A stretch of DNA of 64,000 nt from Runella limosa DSM 17973 (GTDB lineage Bacteria; Bacteroidota; Bacteroidia; Cytophagales; Spirosomataceae). Shown piece by piece: positions 35,353 to 45,052 of the stretch (position 1 is the first letter of the stretch; each line of letters starts with the position of its first letter). The notes under the pieces were generated by a model that searched no databases, was not told the origin of the DNA, and was given only the letters and a program-made list of their open reading frames with translations. The stretch is taken from assembly GCF_000482465.1 (NCBI RefSeq), contig NZ_KI519422.1, forward strand, positions 376,926 through 440,925, written 5' to 3'. A program made the position numbers and the translations under genes.

Positions 35353-36231
35353 ATGGATACGCAATTACCTTCTGAAAATCAGATTTTTATACCAATAATT
35401 TCTGATTATGGCTTCAAAGCGACCTTTGGAAATGAGGCAAATACTCTATTCTTACGAAAAGCCCTGCAAGCACTTATTAAATCATCCATTGCCATCAAAG
35501 AAATTAAATTTGATAAAAATGTATTTGAAGCACTAACGATTGATAGTCGCAGTGGCATCTTCGATTTGTCATGTACAGATGAAAACGGCAACCATTTTGT
35601 CGTTGAGATGCAGTTAGGCTATGCCCCTTATTTCGTTCAAAGAATGAAATTTTATGCGTTACACAAATTTAATGTGATGGTAGAAAAAGGAGAGTTTGAT
35701 TATGAAGGATTACCAAAACTTTATGCAATTGCATTTTTAGAAAAAAATATTCTTGACACTCCCCAATTTCACACAATTGCCAATTTACGGAGCGAACAGG
35801 GTGAAATTATTGATAATCAAATGACGTTTATTACAGTAGAATTATCTAAATTTAACAAAAGAGTAGCTGATATTCAAACAGATTTAGAGAAATTAATTTA
35901 CACTATGAAAACGTTGCATAAAACTACTGATATAAGCCAGTATCCTCCTTTTTGGAATGAAGATTGGCTTAAAAGAGCTATAGATGAGCTGGATACTCGA
36001 AAAATGACCCCTGATGAAAGGGCTTATTTTGCTCGGGTAACTGCTGCAAACGCCGAAGCGGTTAAAGCAGAGAAGAAGAAAATTGAAGAAGCTAGATTAG
36101 CAGCTAAAACTGAAGCAATCAAAAAGGCGCTTCGTCGTGGTAAACTAACTAATGAAGAAATCGCTGAAGATAATGATGTCCATCTTGAGTTTGTTCTCTC
36201 CATTCAAAAACAGCTTGTTATTAATGAATAA
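35353..36231 (+). CDS. Rpn family PD-(D/E)XK nuclease/putative transposase
   Basis: A 292-residue member of the Rpn family (recombination-promoting nuclease, formerly a putative transposase family). The core motif is present: Asp in SRSGIFDLSCTDENG, then the E-x-Q of HFVVEMQLG about 15 residues later, and helix residues YFVQRMKFYA. The tail (EAIKKALRRGKLTNEEIAEDNDVHLEFV) ends in the usual small helical segment. It is more AT-rich than its neighbours and follows the GT4 gene by 5 bases, which suggests late arrival. Whether it moves DNA is not established for such proteins outside a few Rpn members. Confidence 0.8.
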   Translation: MDTQLPSENQIFIPIISDYGFKATFGNEANTLFLRKALQALIKSSIAIKEIKFDKNVFEALTIDSRSGIFDLSCTDENGNHFVVEMQLGYAPYFVQRMKFYALHKFNVMVEKGEFDYEGLPKLYAIAFLEKNILDTPQFHTIANLRSEQGEIIDNQMTFITVELSKFNKRVADIQTDLEKLIYTMKTLHKTTDISQYPPFWNEDWLKRAIDELDTRKMTPDERAYFARVTAANAEAVKAEKKKIEEARLAAKTEAIKKALRRGKLTNEEIAEDNDVHLEFVLSIQKQLVINE

Positions 36232-36282
36232 TACTTTTATTGTTCACTAATTTTATTTGTTTTTTTCACATACAACAACTTC

Positions 36283-36732
36283 ATGACTCAAGAAACCAAT
36301 CCACGTTTAGCATTTTTTCGTTCTCAAATCGGGCAACAGATGACCCATAGCCCATCGGGTCTTGGGCGTTGGCTTAATGGCAAACTTGTTGATATTCAGC
36401 CCCAATCTATGACTGTCGAGTTTGTCGTGCGTGAAGATATGACCAATCCGATGATGACCCTTCACGGTGGTGCTGCTGCTTCCATCATGGACGATATTGT
36501 CGGTATGTTGGTTTTTACACTCGGTCGCGAAAACGCTTACACTTCCGTCAATCTTAACTGCGATTTCCTCAATGCCGCCCGCGTCGGCGACGTACTCACA
36601 GCGCGGGCCGAAGTCATTCGGGCGGGCAAAAATGTGATTCACTGCGAAGCGCGGATTACCAATGCCGACCAAAAGATAATCGCAAAGTGTAGTACAAACC
36701 TGATTCAGACTTCGATGAAGTTGGCGTTTTAG
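36283..36732 (+). CDS. PaaI-type hotdog thioesterase
   Basis: A 149-residue single-domain hotdog thioesterase that hydrolyses acyl-CoA thioesters. The family motif TLHGGAAASIMDDIVGM near residues 58-74 holds the conserved His-Gly-Gly and the Asp that polarises water; SVNLNCDFLNAARVGDVLTARAEVIRAGKNV is the typical second half. The natural acyl group cannot be told. It lies between the Rpn gene and the GT2 gene in the same direction, with 30 bases to the next start. Confidence 0.85.
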   Translation: MTQETNPRLAFFRSQIGQQMTHSPSGLGRWLNGKLVDIQPQSMTVEFVVREDMTNPMMTLHGGAAASIMDDIVGMLVFTLGRENAYTSVNLNCDFLNAARVGDVLTARAEVIRAGKNVIHCEARITNADQKIIAKCSTNLIQTSMKLAF

Positions 36733-36762
36733 GCAAACTCAACTTATGATGTAGCGTTGCGT

Positions 36763-38214
36763 ATGAAATTTTTGGTGATTTTGCTGTACCTCCTTCCCAC
36801 TTGTGTACTGTTTTTGTACAGTTGCGCACAGCTGAGTTTGGTTTGGAGCTATTGGCGTGGTAAAAAATTGGGAAAAGGCTTGGTCTTACATTCTTTGTCG
36901 CCCGCTTCGCTGGTATGCGTACAACTTCCCATTTACAACGAGCGCTACGTCGTCGAACGCCTTATTGACGCAGTTTGCGCTTTTGAGTACCCCAAAGAAT
37001 TGCTTGAAATTCAGGTATTAGACGACTCTACAGACGAAACGATTGCGCTTATCGCTCAGAAAGTGTCGTATTATCAATCATTGGGTTTTTCCATTTCGCA
37101 CATTCGGCGGCCTCATCGCCAAGGTTTCAAAGCGGGGGCGTTGGCGTACGGACTGGCCCTTACGAAAGCTGAATTTATTACGATTTTTGACGCTGATTTT
37201 ATTCCTGCGCCCGATTTTTTACAAAAGACATTACCTCATTTTTCCTCGTCTTCGGTGGGGGTGGTACAAACCCGTTGGGGACACCTCAACGAATCGTACT
37301 CGTTGCTTACTCAACTTCAAGCTTTTGGGTTAGATGGGCATTTTGTGGTAGAACAGGGCGGCCGCAATGCCGACGGGCATTTTATCAATTTCAACGGAAC
37401 AGCGGGAGTCTGGCGAGCGAGCTGCATTACCGACGCTGGTGGCTGGTCGTCGGATACTCTCACCGAAGACCTCGATTTGAGTTACCGCGCCCAGCTTCGG
37501 GGTTGGCAGTTTGTGTATCTCGAAAAGATAGAAAGCCCCGCCGAGCTGCCTGCGACCATGCCTGCCTTTAAGTCGCAGCAATACCGCTGGATGAAAGGTG
37601 CTGCCGAATGTGCCCGTAAAAACTTATGGAAGGTGTTTAAGAATCAAACACTTAGGCTTTCTACCAAAATTCACGCGGCCTTCCACTTGCTCAATAGTGG
37701 GGTGTTTATCGCGGTCTTTGTGATGGCGATACTCAGTATCCCTGCCTTATTGATTACGCACGAGTCACCGCGTTATCATGCCGTGTTGGGAATTTTTCAG
37801 TTTTTCCAATTGAGCGTTCTTATTCTACTTGGATTTTATGGCACCACCCACTACGGCCGAAAATCATTTTTTGAATTAGTCTGGCAATTGCCCCTGTTTT
37901 TGACGGTTGTCATGGGGCTGTCGCTGCATAATTCAATTGCGGTACTTGAAGGGTATTTGGGGAAGAAAACGCCTTTTGTCCGTACACCCAAATGGGGAAT
38001 TGTAGAACATCAAGGAAACTGGCAGCAAAAAAAGTACCTCGTTCGGAGCCTCAATCCGCTCACTTGGATGGAGTTAGGTTTGGTTTTATACTTCGGTATT
38101 GGTCTTGCACTGGGTTTATACTGGCAGACTTACTCGTTGGTTGGGCTGCACAGCATGTTGGTGTTGGGGTACGGGTTCGTGGGTTATTATTCCGTCAAAC
38201 ACTCGTTATCCTAA
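36763..38214 (+). CDS. Family 2 membrane glycosyltransferase, cellulose synthase-like
   Basis: A 483-residue processive-type GT2 enzyme. The ATG at 36763 was chosen; a TTG two codons before is also open. It has an N-terminal membrane helix, then the GT-A domain with VQLPIYNER, the DxD metal motif in FDADFIPAPDF, TEDLDLSYR as the catalytic acidic segment, and QQYRWMKGA as the QxxRW acceptor motif. Three or four further membrane helices follow (about residues 300-480). Homologues use UDP- or GDP-sugars to make beta-glucans, mannans or glycosylated lipids. It ends at a terminator. Confidence 0.85.
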   Translation: MKFLVILLYLLPTCVLFLYSCAQLSLVWSYWRGKKLGKGLVLHSLSPASLVCVQLPIYNERYVVERLIDAVCAFEYPKELLEIQVLDDSTDETIALIAQKVSYYQSLGFSISHIRRPHRQGFKAGALAYGLALTKAEFITIFDADFIPAPDFLQKTLPHFSSSSVGVVQTRWGHLNESYSLLTQLQAFGLDGHFVVEQGGRNADGHFINFNGTAGVWRASCITDAGGWSSDTLTEDLDLSYRAQLRGWQFVYLEKIESPAELPATMPAFKSQQYRWMKGAAECARKNLWKVFKNQTLRLSTKIHAAFHLLNSGVFIAVFVMAILSIPALLITHESPRYHAVLGIFQFFQLSVLILLGFYGTTHYGRKSFFELVWQLPLFLTVVMGLSLHNSIAVLEGYLGKKTPFVRTPKWGIVEHQGNWQQKKYLVRSLNPLTWMELGLVLYFGIGLALGLYWQTYSLVGLHSMLVLGYGFVGYYSVKHSLS

Positions 38215-38240
38215 CTTTTTGGCTACAAAGGGCAACAAAA

Positions 38241-38260
38241 AACCCCGCCGTCGCGGGGTT
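38241..38260 (+). terminator. Rho-independent terminator after GT2 gene
   Basis: AACCCCGC-CGTC-GCGGGGTT stem with A residues before and a T-rich run after; it can serve both the GT2 gene and the rpmB gene that converges on it. Confidence 0.75.
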
Positions 38261-38290
38261 AAATCTTTTGCAAAAGATGGTCGTGTATGA

Positions 38291-38515
38291 CTACAACGCA
38301 CCTACTTCTTTCAAAACTGCTTCAATACCTTTTTTATTGATAGTACGAAGAGCTGAAGTAGCCAATTTAATTTCTACCCACTCATTCAAAGAAGGAATAA
38401 AAAACTTCTTTGTTTGCAAGTTTGGATAAAACTTACGCTTGGTTTTATTGTTAGCGTGCGATACGTTATTACCAACTCGTGTTCTTTTGCCCGTAATTTC
38501 ACAAACTCTGGCCAT
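38291..38515 (-). CDS. rpmB: 50S ribosomal protein L28
   Basis: A 74-residue ribosomal protein. The ATG at 38515 starts [20 protein letters not shown], the conserved L28 N-terminus; 16 open codons before it are not part of the protein. The rest ([20 protein letters not shown] and the lysine-rich end) matches the family. The usual neighbour rpmG is not here; ruvB lies upstream on the same strand. Confidence 0.95.
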   Translation of the reverse strand: MARVCEITGKRTRVGNNVSHANNKTKRKFYPNLQTKKFFIPSLNEWVEIKLATSALRTINKKGIEAVLKEVGAL

Positions 38516-38592
38516 GACAATTGTTGTTTTCAGAATGAGGGTGCAAAAGTCGTAATTTTTCAAAAAAATAACAAGTGTTTTCTAAAAAAAGA

Positions 38593-39621
38593 CTAGCCAA
38601 AGAGGTCGCCCGTCCTAAATTTAGGGACAATACCCAAGTGTCGATAGGCTTTTTCGGTGGCTTCTCGCCCCCGTGAGGTACGTTTTATAAATCCTTCTTG
38701 AATCAAAAAAGGCTCATAAACTTCCTCAATCGTCTCTGCTTCGTCGCCACAGGCGGTTGCAATGGTGGTAAGACCAACAGGCCCTCCTTTGAATTTATCA
38801 ATAATGGTACTCAAAATACGAATATCCATTTCATCAAGGCCATGTTGATCCACGTCAAGGGCTTTGAGGGCAATTTCTGCAATCTCCACCGTAATGCGTC
38901 CTTTGCCTTTTACTTGGGCAAAATCGCGGGTACGGCGCAGCAAATTATTGGCAATACGCGGGGTGCCACGGCTACGGCGAGCAATCTCAAAGGCACCATC
39001 GTCTTCAATCGGAGTGCCCAAAATGGCAGAAGACCTTTTTACAATTGATGACAACAATTGGGCATCGTAATATTCTAGGCGGCAATTGATTCCAAAACGT
39101 GCCCGCAACGGCGACGTAAGCAATCCCGCACGGGTGGTAGCCCCAATGAGTGTAAACGGATTTAAGCTGATTTGAATACTCCGAGCGTTGGGGCCAGAAT
39201 CGAGCATGATGTCGATTTTGTAGTCTTCCATGGCCGAGTACAGGTACTCTTCTACAATTGGGTTGAGGCGGTGAATCTCGTCGATAAACAGCACATCGTT
39301 GGGTTGGAGGTTGGTCAACAGCCCCGCCAAATCGCTTGGTTTGTCCAGTACAGGCCCCGACGATGTTTTCATGGTAGAGCCCAATTCGTTGGCAATGATA
39401 TTGGAAAGGGTCGTTTTCCCCAAACCTGGAGGCCCGTGAAGAAGCACGTGGTCGAGCGGTTCGCCGCGCTGTTTGGCTGCCGTTACAAAGATCCGAATGT
39501 TTTCAAGAATCTTGTCTTGCCCCGCAAAATCACTGAATGACAACGGCCGTAATGCCTTGTCAATTTCTTTTTCGATGGGCGAAAGCGGCTCTTTATTTCC
39601 TGATAGATAATCTTGACGCAT
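38593..39621 (-). CDS. ruvB: Holliday junction branch migration ATPase RuvB
   Basis: A 342-residue AAA+ helicase motor that drives branch migration with RuvA. Walker A is GPPGLGKTT near residues 65-73, Walker B is FIDEIHRLN near 115-123, and sensor and arginine-finger segments follow ([18 protein letters not shown]). The C-terminal winged-helix domain contains [31 protein letters not shown]. Length and order are standard. ruvA is not adjacent. An exported protein of unknown function lies upstream. Confidence 0.96.
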   Translation of the reverse strand: MRQDYLSGNKEPLSPIEKEIDKALRPLSFSDFAGQDKILENIRIFVTAAKQRGEPLDHVLLHGPPGLGKTTLSNIIANELGSTMKTSSGPVLDKPSDLAGLLTNLQPNDVLFIDEIHRLNPIVEEYLYSAMEDYKIDIMLDSGPNARSIQISLNPFTLIGATTRAGLLTSPLRARFGINCRLEYYDAQLLSSIVKRSSAILGTPIEDDGAFEIARRSRGTPRIANNLLRRTRDFAQVKGKGRITVEIAEIALKALDVDQHGLDEMDIRILSTIIDKFKGGPVGLTTIATACGDEAETIEEVYEPFLIQEGFIKRTSRGREATEKAYRHLGIVPKFRTGDLFG

Positions 39622-39692
39622 ACATCAAAGATACGTTAAAATGGTGAATCGCCGAAGTCTTTGTGGACAAAGCGGTGTTTTACTACAAAAAA

Positions 39693-40430
39693 CTAATCTC
39701 CCGCAAAGAACAGTCCTTTGATATAACTTTCCCACGGTTCGTTTTTGTTGAGACGTAGCCATCCGATGAGCCCAAAATCGGTACGAACCAGAAAATGTTC
39801 TTCTAGTTCAAAGTCAGGGCGGCCAAATTCGGCCATCACCACTTCGACTTTATAGCCTTTGGGAAGGCTTGCTACTACTTCTTTGGAGGTTTTGTCTTTG
39901 TATAAAGTAAGCTCTTTCAACGCCACTGATTGTAAACCTACGTAGTAAAAAGGTTGGGTCATTTCGGCGATGGTATCGTTTTTGATTTGAAACTTTCGAC
40001 GTTTATCAAACAAATTATTGGTATGCCCACTGACGTAAAAAGTGGTGCTATTGGTCAGAAATAGCTGCAATCCATTGACTGTTCCGAGGGTTTTGCCCGA
40101 TTTAGTTGCAATCATAAAATTGGGGTCTTCGCTGGGGCCGTGCGAAAACAACACATATAGCGAATCACTGATTTGTGGATGTTTAAAAATCGCTAACCGC
40201 TCATAAACGGGTGCATCGGGGTCGGGGCAATACCAAGGGCTAGTTTTGGGAAACTGCGTGCATTTTTTTCTACTGAGCTTGATGGAAGCTTTGTCGTAGC
40301 CAAATACCACAGGGTTCATACCGCCGTCGATGCGGATTTTGGTCAGTTGTGGGAAATAATTGGGGGCTTGTCCACAGGTGATATGCGCCACCAAACTACA
40401 GAGAATCAGGGTTAGAAATAGATTTTTCAT
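39693..40430 (-). CDS. Exported protein with C-terminal SH3-like segment
   Basis: A 245-residue protein not recognised as a named family. It begins with a signal peptide (MKNLFLTLILCSLVAHITCG). Residues about 190-240 (LTLYKDKTSKEVVASLPKGYKVEVVMAE, then HFLVRTDFGLIGWLRL) have the alternating pattern of bacterial SH3 domains, which often bind peptidoglycan or peptides. The middle is beta-rich. It may be a periplasmic wall-associated protein. It lies 9 bases beyond the end of the Ldh-family gene on the same strand, so it may be its downstream partner. Confidence 0.45.
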   Translation of the reverse strand: MKNLFLTLILCSLVAHITCGQAPNYFPQLTKIRIDGGMNPVVFGYDKASIKLSRKKCTQFPKTSPWYCPDPDAPVYERLAIFKHPQISDSLYVLFSHGPSEDPNFMIATKSGKTLGTVNGLQLFLTNSTTFYVSGHTNNLFDKRRKFQIKNDTIAEMTQPFYYVGLQSVALKELTLYKDKTSKEVVASLPKGYKVEVVMAEFGRPDFELEEHFLVRTDFGLIGWLRLNKNEPWESYIKGLFFAGD

Positions 40431-40439
40431 AGCGATTGA

Positions 40440-41507
40440 TTATAAAGAAACGCCAAATCGTTTGCCAAGTTCTTCCAAAGATTGTACGACGGGGGCGAGC
40501 AAATCGAGTCCATTTTCAAGGCGGTCGGCTTCGATGGCGCGTTCGGGGTCGCCAGGAATCAAGACTTGCTTACCCTCAACGGCCTCGGCCGAGCGAAAAC
40601 GGCGAATCCACGTGTCCATGTGGGTTTTAAACTCGTCGGCTGGGCGGAAACCGTCTATGCGCATTGCGCCAAAAAAGTGCCCAGTTCCTTTGCCTACGCC
40701 TTCGTTGGCAGTCATAAAACCTGCGGTAGCAAAAGGCGGTACCCAAGGCCCGTAATTAGCGCCCGACAATACGCCCGAAAAAATATCAACAATGGCGCCA
40801 AGTCCGTAGCCTTTGTGGCTACCGTGTTCGCGGTCAGAGCCTAGCGGAAGCAATGCCCCGCCGTTTTTGATAGGGTTGGCATCGTCGGTAATATTTCCTG
40901 CCGAATCTTGCGCCCAGCCGAGGGGAGCGGGGAGGTTTTTGCGTTGTAAAATCTCAAACTTACCGTAAGCGGCGGCGGTACTGGCAAAGTCGGCCACAAA
41001 GGCAGGTTCTTCTTGGGCAGGAACGGCCACGGCAATGGGATTGGTACCGAGCATTTTTTCCAATGAAAACGTGGGAGCCACCAAAGGCGCGGCGTTGGTC
41101 ATGGCCATGCCTATCATGTCGTGCGGGAGGGCAAGCATGGCGTGATAGCCTGCAATGCCAAAGTGGTTGGAGTTTTGCACCGAAATCCAGCCCGAACCTA
41201 CGTTTTTGGCTTTTTCAATGACAATTTCCATGGTTTTTGGCCCAACAACCAGACCCACTCCCGCGTCTCCATCGACGACGGCGGTGCTGGGAGTTTGATG
41301 TACAATTTTAATGGTTGGAGTAGGGTTGAGCCGTCCGTGGTCAAACAACCGCACATAACCTGCCAAGCGAGCGATGCCGTGCGAATCAACCCCGCGTAAG
41401 TCGGCGGCTATGAGGACAGTGGCGGCTAGTGTCGCATCTTCTTCCGAAAAACCGATGCTTTGGAATATATTTTTGGTAAAAGTTCGTAGTTGTTCAGCAG
41501 AAAACAT
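40440..41507 (-). CDS. Ldh-family malate/L-lactate-type dehydrogenase
   Basis: A 355-residue NAD(P)-dependent oxidoreductase of the malate/L-lactate/ureidoglycolate dehydrogenase family. The ATG at 41507 (MFSAEQLRTFTKNIF) is the family start; 32 open codons upstream do not match it. Family segments include LIAADLRGVDSHGIARL near residues 30-46 with the catalytic His, NSNHFGIAGYHAM, the MTNAAPLVAPTF loop and HKGYGLGAIVDIFSG. The exact hydroxy acid is not clear from sequence. It could serve catabolism of a sugar acid or ureidoglycolate. Confidence 0.82.
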   Translation of the reverse strand: MFSAEQLRTFTKNIFQSIGFSEEDATLAATVLIAADLRGVDSHGIARLAGYVRLFDHGRLNPTPTIKIVHQTPSTAVVDGDAGVGLVVGPKTMEIVIEKAKNVGSGWISVQNSNHFGIAGYHAMLALPHDMIGMAMTNAAPLVAPTFSLEKMLGTNPIAVAVPAQEEPAFVADFASTAAAYGKFEILQRKNLPAPLGWAQDSAGNITDDANPIKNGGALLPLGSDREHGSHKGYGLGAIVDIFSGVLSGANYGPWVPPFATAGFMTANEGVGKGTGHFFGAMRIDGFRPADEFKTHMDTWIRRFRSAEAVEGKQVLIPGDPERAIEADRLENGLDLLAPVVQSLEELGKRFGVSL

Positions 41508-41616
41508 AGTGAAAAGTATCTTGAAATTGTTTGGGCGCAAATGTCGCAAGAAATGCACGAAAGTAAAATAGTCTGTTTCTTGGCTTTGGATACGAACAGT
41601 CAAACTAATTTTAACG

Positions 41617-42342
41617 ATGTATAAGCTAGTACTTTCGCTCGCCCTGTTGATGGGAACTTGGGTCGCTCAGGCCCAAACGCAAAACGCCCTTTCGTCCCAA
41701 GAAAAGAAACAAGGGTGGGAATTGTTGTTTAATGGTAAAGATGTGTCTGGGTGGCATACGTATGGTAGCAAAGGCGTAGGAACAGCGTGGAAAGTGGAAG
41801 GTGATGCCCTCAAGCTAGACGTGCCCAACCGCGCGGGGAATAAAGCCCCTAATGGCGGCGACATTGTTTCAAATGTGTTTGTCTCGGGTGACTTTGAGTT
41901 CAAAGCCGACTGGAAAGTAAGTCCATTGGCCAATAGTGGTATTTTCTTTTTTGTGAAAGAAGCGGAGCAGTATAAAAACATGCACAATACGGGGCTTGAG
42001 CTTCAGGTGCTGGATGATAAAATTTACGAAGGGGCTGCCGAAAATAAACACCGCGCGGGCGATTTCTTTGGTGTCGCCAATGCACGTCTCCGTGAAATAA
42101 ACCCTGTTGGTGAATGGAATCAGGTGCATGTAGTGTTTCGGAAAAATAAATTGACGATTACGCTCAACGGTTTTGTGGTTCAAGAACACGACTTATCGAG
42201 CGCTGATTGGAAGCAGAGAATTACTACCAGTCCGCTGAAAAATGCACCCATTGCCCAAAACCAACTGACGGGTGTCATTGGGTTACAAGATTGGGGAAGC
42301 ACGGTTTGGTACCGAAATATTAAGCTTCGGAAGTTGAAGTAG
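41617..42342 (+). CDS. Secreted DUF1080 protein (3-keto-disaccharide hydrolase family)
   Basis: A 241-residue secreted protein with a signal peptide (to about residue 20, WVAQA). The DUF1080 lectin-like jelly roll starts at GWELLFNGKDVSGWHTYG and includes the conserved FEFKADWKVSPLANSGIFF and the final LQDWGSTVWYRNIKLRKL. Members hydrolyse 3-keto-glycosides or bind sugars, and Bacteroidota genomes have many. It stands alone. A palindromic element lies 17 bases past its stop. Confidence 0.85.
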   Translation: MYKLVLSLALLMGTWVAQAQTQNALSSQEKKQGWELLFNGKDVSGWHTYGSKGVGTAWKVEGDALKLDVPNRAGNKAPNGGDIVSNVFVSGDFEFKADWKVSPLANSGIFFFVKEAEQYKNMHNTGLELQVLDDKIYEGAAENKHRAGDFFGVANARLREINPVGEWNQVHVVFRKNKLTITLNGFVVQEHDLSSADWKQRITTSPLKNAPIAQNQLTGVIGLQDWGSTVWYRNIKLRKLK

Positions 42343-42359
42343 GCTGGGACATTGCCTGA

Positions 42360-42456
42360 AATTTTTCTCGCAGATTAGCACAGATTTTAAGCCGCAGATG
42401 CGCGCAGAATGGCTTTATTAAGCCCTTTTCCTGCGGACATCTGCGGGCGAAAAATT
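42360..42456. repeat. Palindromic element, family B, copy 1
   Basis: Ends AATTTTTCTCGCAGAT and ATCTGCGGGCGAAAAATT are imperfect inverted repeats around a 65-base centre containing CACAGATTTTAAGCCGCAGATG. A second member is at 57884-57970. This copy ends 4 bases from the stop codon of the shortened toxin gene. Confidence 0.65.
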
Positions 42457-42460
42457 CAAA

Positions 42461-42682
42461 TTACAATGTATTTAGCCGCTCTAAGAGTTCTTTACCTTGC
42501 TTTTTACTTGAAATGGGCATTCTGATTTTGTATAAATCTTTGCCAAGTGGAGTCCCTTGTTGAGGACTTTCAAGAAGTTTATTCTTTAAATTTTGAATGT
42601 CCTTAACCAAAGAAGGGTATTTTTTGTATAAATACTTAAATTCCTTTTCGAAGGCTTCAAGAGGGATTATTTTCCAATTCAT
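42461..42682 (-). pseudogene. RelE/ParE-type toxin gene, C-terminally shortened
   Basis: The 73-residue product matches the N-terminal two thirds of Bacteroidota RelE/ParE toxins: MNWKIIPLEAFEKEFKYLYK, then YPSLVKDIQNLK and SPQQGTPLGKDLYKIRMPISS. Family members continue with GKSGGARVIT and two more strands bearing the active residues, to about 100-110 residues. Here the protein ends in KELLERLNTL, which has no family match, and family-B palindromic DNA starts 4 bases after the stop. It overlaps the antitoxin gene by 26 bases, the usual arrangement. The toxin is probably inactive. Confidence 0.65.
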
Positions 42683-42893
42683 CTAAAAATTGGTCTAAAG
42701 TTTTTAACTGAACTTCACCTTTAATCGCTTTATTAAGCTGTTCCATACGGCCCTCGAACGAATCAAGAAACTCTTGTTTTTTACGCTTTTTTACGTCGTT
42801 CTCCCGTACTTCGTTTTTTATTTTCATTCGGTTCAAGACCGACTGTACAAATTGAAGTTCCTCCTCATTTCTTGGTTTGGCAATCAGTTCCAT
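42657..42893 (-). CDS. Antitoxin-like protein of a RelE/ParE pair
   Basis: A 78-residue charged helical protein. The first third (MELIAKPRNEEELQFVQSVLNRM) is typical of small antitoxin N-termini in this phylum, and the last third (LKTLDQFLDELENN) is a likely toxin-binding helix. It precedes and overlaps the shortened toxin gene. With the toxin damaged it may persist as an orphan or still repress its own promoter. I do not recognise an exact family name. Confidence 0.65.
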   Translation of the reverse strand: MELIAKPRNEEELQFVQSVLNRMKIKNEVRENDVKKRKKQEFLDSFEGRMEQLNKAIKGEVQLKTLDQFLDELENNPS

Positions 42894-42954
42894 AAGTGTG
42901 ATTTTTTATCAAAAATAGGAATTTTTAGTGAAAATTTGACTGTTAAAAACAACC

Positions 42955-44994
42955 TTACCGCTTCATCGCTATGCGATATAGCACCACGGCCATGGCGGTA
43001 AATAAACCTGCGCCGAGGAGTTGATACCCACCTTCGCCGAGGGTCGAAGCAAGTGCATGTTCGAGGTTGATGTTGGCAAGGGCATTAAAAATACTGTCGT
43101 TGACCGAGAGAAGAGCTACAACCACGCCCGCCAACGCACCACCTGCCACCAATCCCGTCGAAAACAAATTCCCTTTGCCCAAGTCGGCGTCTTCTTCTTC
43201 AATACCTTGGCGTTTTGAGTTCCAATTGACAAAGGCTTTGACGCACCCACCTGCAAAAATGGGCAAAGTCGTTGAGAGGGGAAGGTACAAACCCACGGCA
43301 AACGAAAGCGCGTTGACTCCCATGATTTCGATGGTGAGGGCAATAAAAACACCTACCAACACAAACTGCCAGTCGAGGTTAAACGATAACAGTCCTTTGA
43401 TAAGCGTGGCCATGAGCGTGCCTTGAGGAGCAGGGAACTTGTCGGTACCAATTGCGTGCTGAATGCCTTGAGCAGCCAAATCAGGCGTGGGTGTATCAAG
43501 TAATTTTACGGTAGCACCAATCACCAACGACGACACAATGACCCCGATGAAAAGGGCAATCTGTTGATAACGCGGCGTAGCACCTACCAAATATCCCGTT
43601 TTGAGGTCTTGTGAAGTGTTACCTGCATTGGCGGCGGCGATGCAAATCATTCCCCCAATGACCAAAACGGCAGGTTCGTACATTTTTCCTGTTAATCCAA
43701 ACCCAATAAAAACCAGCGACGTAGCCATAATGGTAGCAATGGTCATTCCCGAAACGGGCGACGAGCTTGATCCAATAATACCGACAATGCGGCTGGCGAC
43801 GGTGACGAAGAAAAAGCCAAATACAACGACCAAAACTGCAATCAAAAACTTGGTTAAGAACCCATCACCAGGAATTTGGGGTAAAATCACCATCAAAATG
43901 ACCAAGGCCAAACAACCAAAAAGCACCACTTTAAACGACAAATCTTGCTCGGTACGGAGGCGAGTAGCATCAGCGCCTGCTTTCATTGAGGCTAAACTCT
44001 GACTGAAGGAAGAAACAATCGTAGGAATGCTTTTTATCAACGCCATAAAACCACCCGCTGCCACAGCACCTGCGCCAATTTGACGAATGTAAGCGCGGTA
44101 AATGGCCGAGGCCGTATCGGTGAAGCTGTGTGAATCAGGATTCCAGCCACCTGGGCCGCCTACGGTAGTGAGGTCTTTGAGGTAGCCTAACTTGATGAGT
44201 TGTTCGGCGATGGTATCGGCAGGAACGAGGGTGGCCAAAAGCGGAATCAAGCCCAGCCACGCCAAAAGTCCGCCACCTACCAACACAGCTGAAATACGAA
44301 AGCCAATGATGTAGCCTACACCCAAATATTCGGGGGTGATTTCACCACTGACGACGGCTGAGGGGAAGATTTTGCTGGCTTGGGACGAGGCCAATTTGGG
44401 TACTTCGGCAATCACGTGTAAGATTTTTTGGAAGAAAGCGTACAGCATGGCCACGCCCAGTCCCTGATAGGCTGTTTTGGCAAGGTCACCGCCTTTTTCT
44501 CCCGCAATCAACACCGAACCGCAAGCTGTCCCTTCAGGGTAGGGGAGGGTGCCATGTTCTTGCACAATCAGCGACCGCCGCAACGGAATCATCATAAATG
44601 TGCCCAAAAATCCACCCAAAATGGCCAACGTGAGAATGGTCCAATAATTGAAAAAATCAGCCCCGATGCTTTTGCCCTCTTCGGTCATGGAAAGGAACAA
44701 AAAACCTGGCAAGGTAAAGACCACGCCCGATGCGATGGACTCGCCCGCCGAACCCGTGGTTTGAATGATGTTGTTTTCGAGGATGGTAGTGCCCAAAAAT
44801 TTGCGTCCCAGCGAGATAGCCAAAACGGCAATGGGGATAGAGGCCGAAACAGAAAGTCCCGCTTTGAGCGATAAATACACCGTAGCAGCGCCGAATAATA
44901 CGCCAAAAATAGCACCCATGACGACCGATTTTACCGTAAATTCGGCGACGCTACTTTCGTTGGGAACGTAGGGTTTGAAGTCTTTTGATTCCAT
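42955..44994 (-). CDS. OPT-family oligopeptide transporter
   Basis: A 679-residue membrane protein of the oligopeptide transporter (OPT) family, a proton-coupled importer of peptides or metal chelates, with about 15 hydrophobic segments. The early region FGAATVYLSLKAGLSVSASIPIAVLA and GSAGESIASGVVFTLPG, then PYPEGTACGSVLIAGEKGG, are strong OPT (bacterial subfamily) markers. The cargo is unknown. It stands alone, 49 bases downstream of the pirin-like gene's stop on the same strand. Confidence 0.9.
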   Translation of the reverse strand: MESKDFKPYVPNESSVAEFTVKSVVMGAIFGVLFGAATVYLSLKAGLSVSASIPIAVLAISLGRKFLGTTILENNIIQTTGSAGESIASGVVFTLPGFLFLSMTEEGKSIGADFFNYWTILTLAILGGFLGTFMMIPLRRSLIVQEHGTLPYPEGTACGSVLIAGEKGGDLAKTAYQGLGVAMLYAFFQKILHVIAEVPKLASSQASKIFPSAVVSGEITPEYLGVGYIIGFRISAVLVGGGLLAWLGLIPLLATLVPADTIAEQLIKLGYLKDLTTVGGPGGWNPDSHSFTDTASAIYRAYIRQIGAGAVAAGGFMALIKSIPTIVSSFSQSLASMKAGADATRLRTEQDLSFKVVLFGCLALVILMVILPQIPGDGFLTKFLIAVLVVVFGFFFVTVASRIVGIIGSSSSPVSGMTIATIMATSLVFIGFGLTGKMYEPAVLVIGGMICIAAANAGNTSQDLKTGYLVGATPRYQQIALFIGVIVSSLVIGATVKLLDTPTPDLAAQGIQHAIGTDKFPAPQGTLMATLIKGLLSFNLDWQFVLVGVFIALTIEIMGVNALSFAVGLYLPLSTTLPIFAGGCVKAFVNWNSKRQGIEEEDADLGKGNLFSTGLVAGGALAGVVVALLSVNDSIFNALANINLEHALASTLGEGGYQLLGAGLFTAMAVVLYRIAMKR

Positions 44995-45052
44995 GAAATT
45001 TTAAGGTTTAGGAGATAAACCTTAAAGATAGCATTGAAATAGAAAACCGCAA

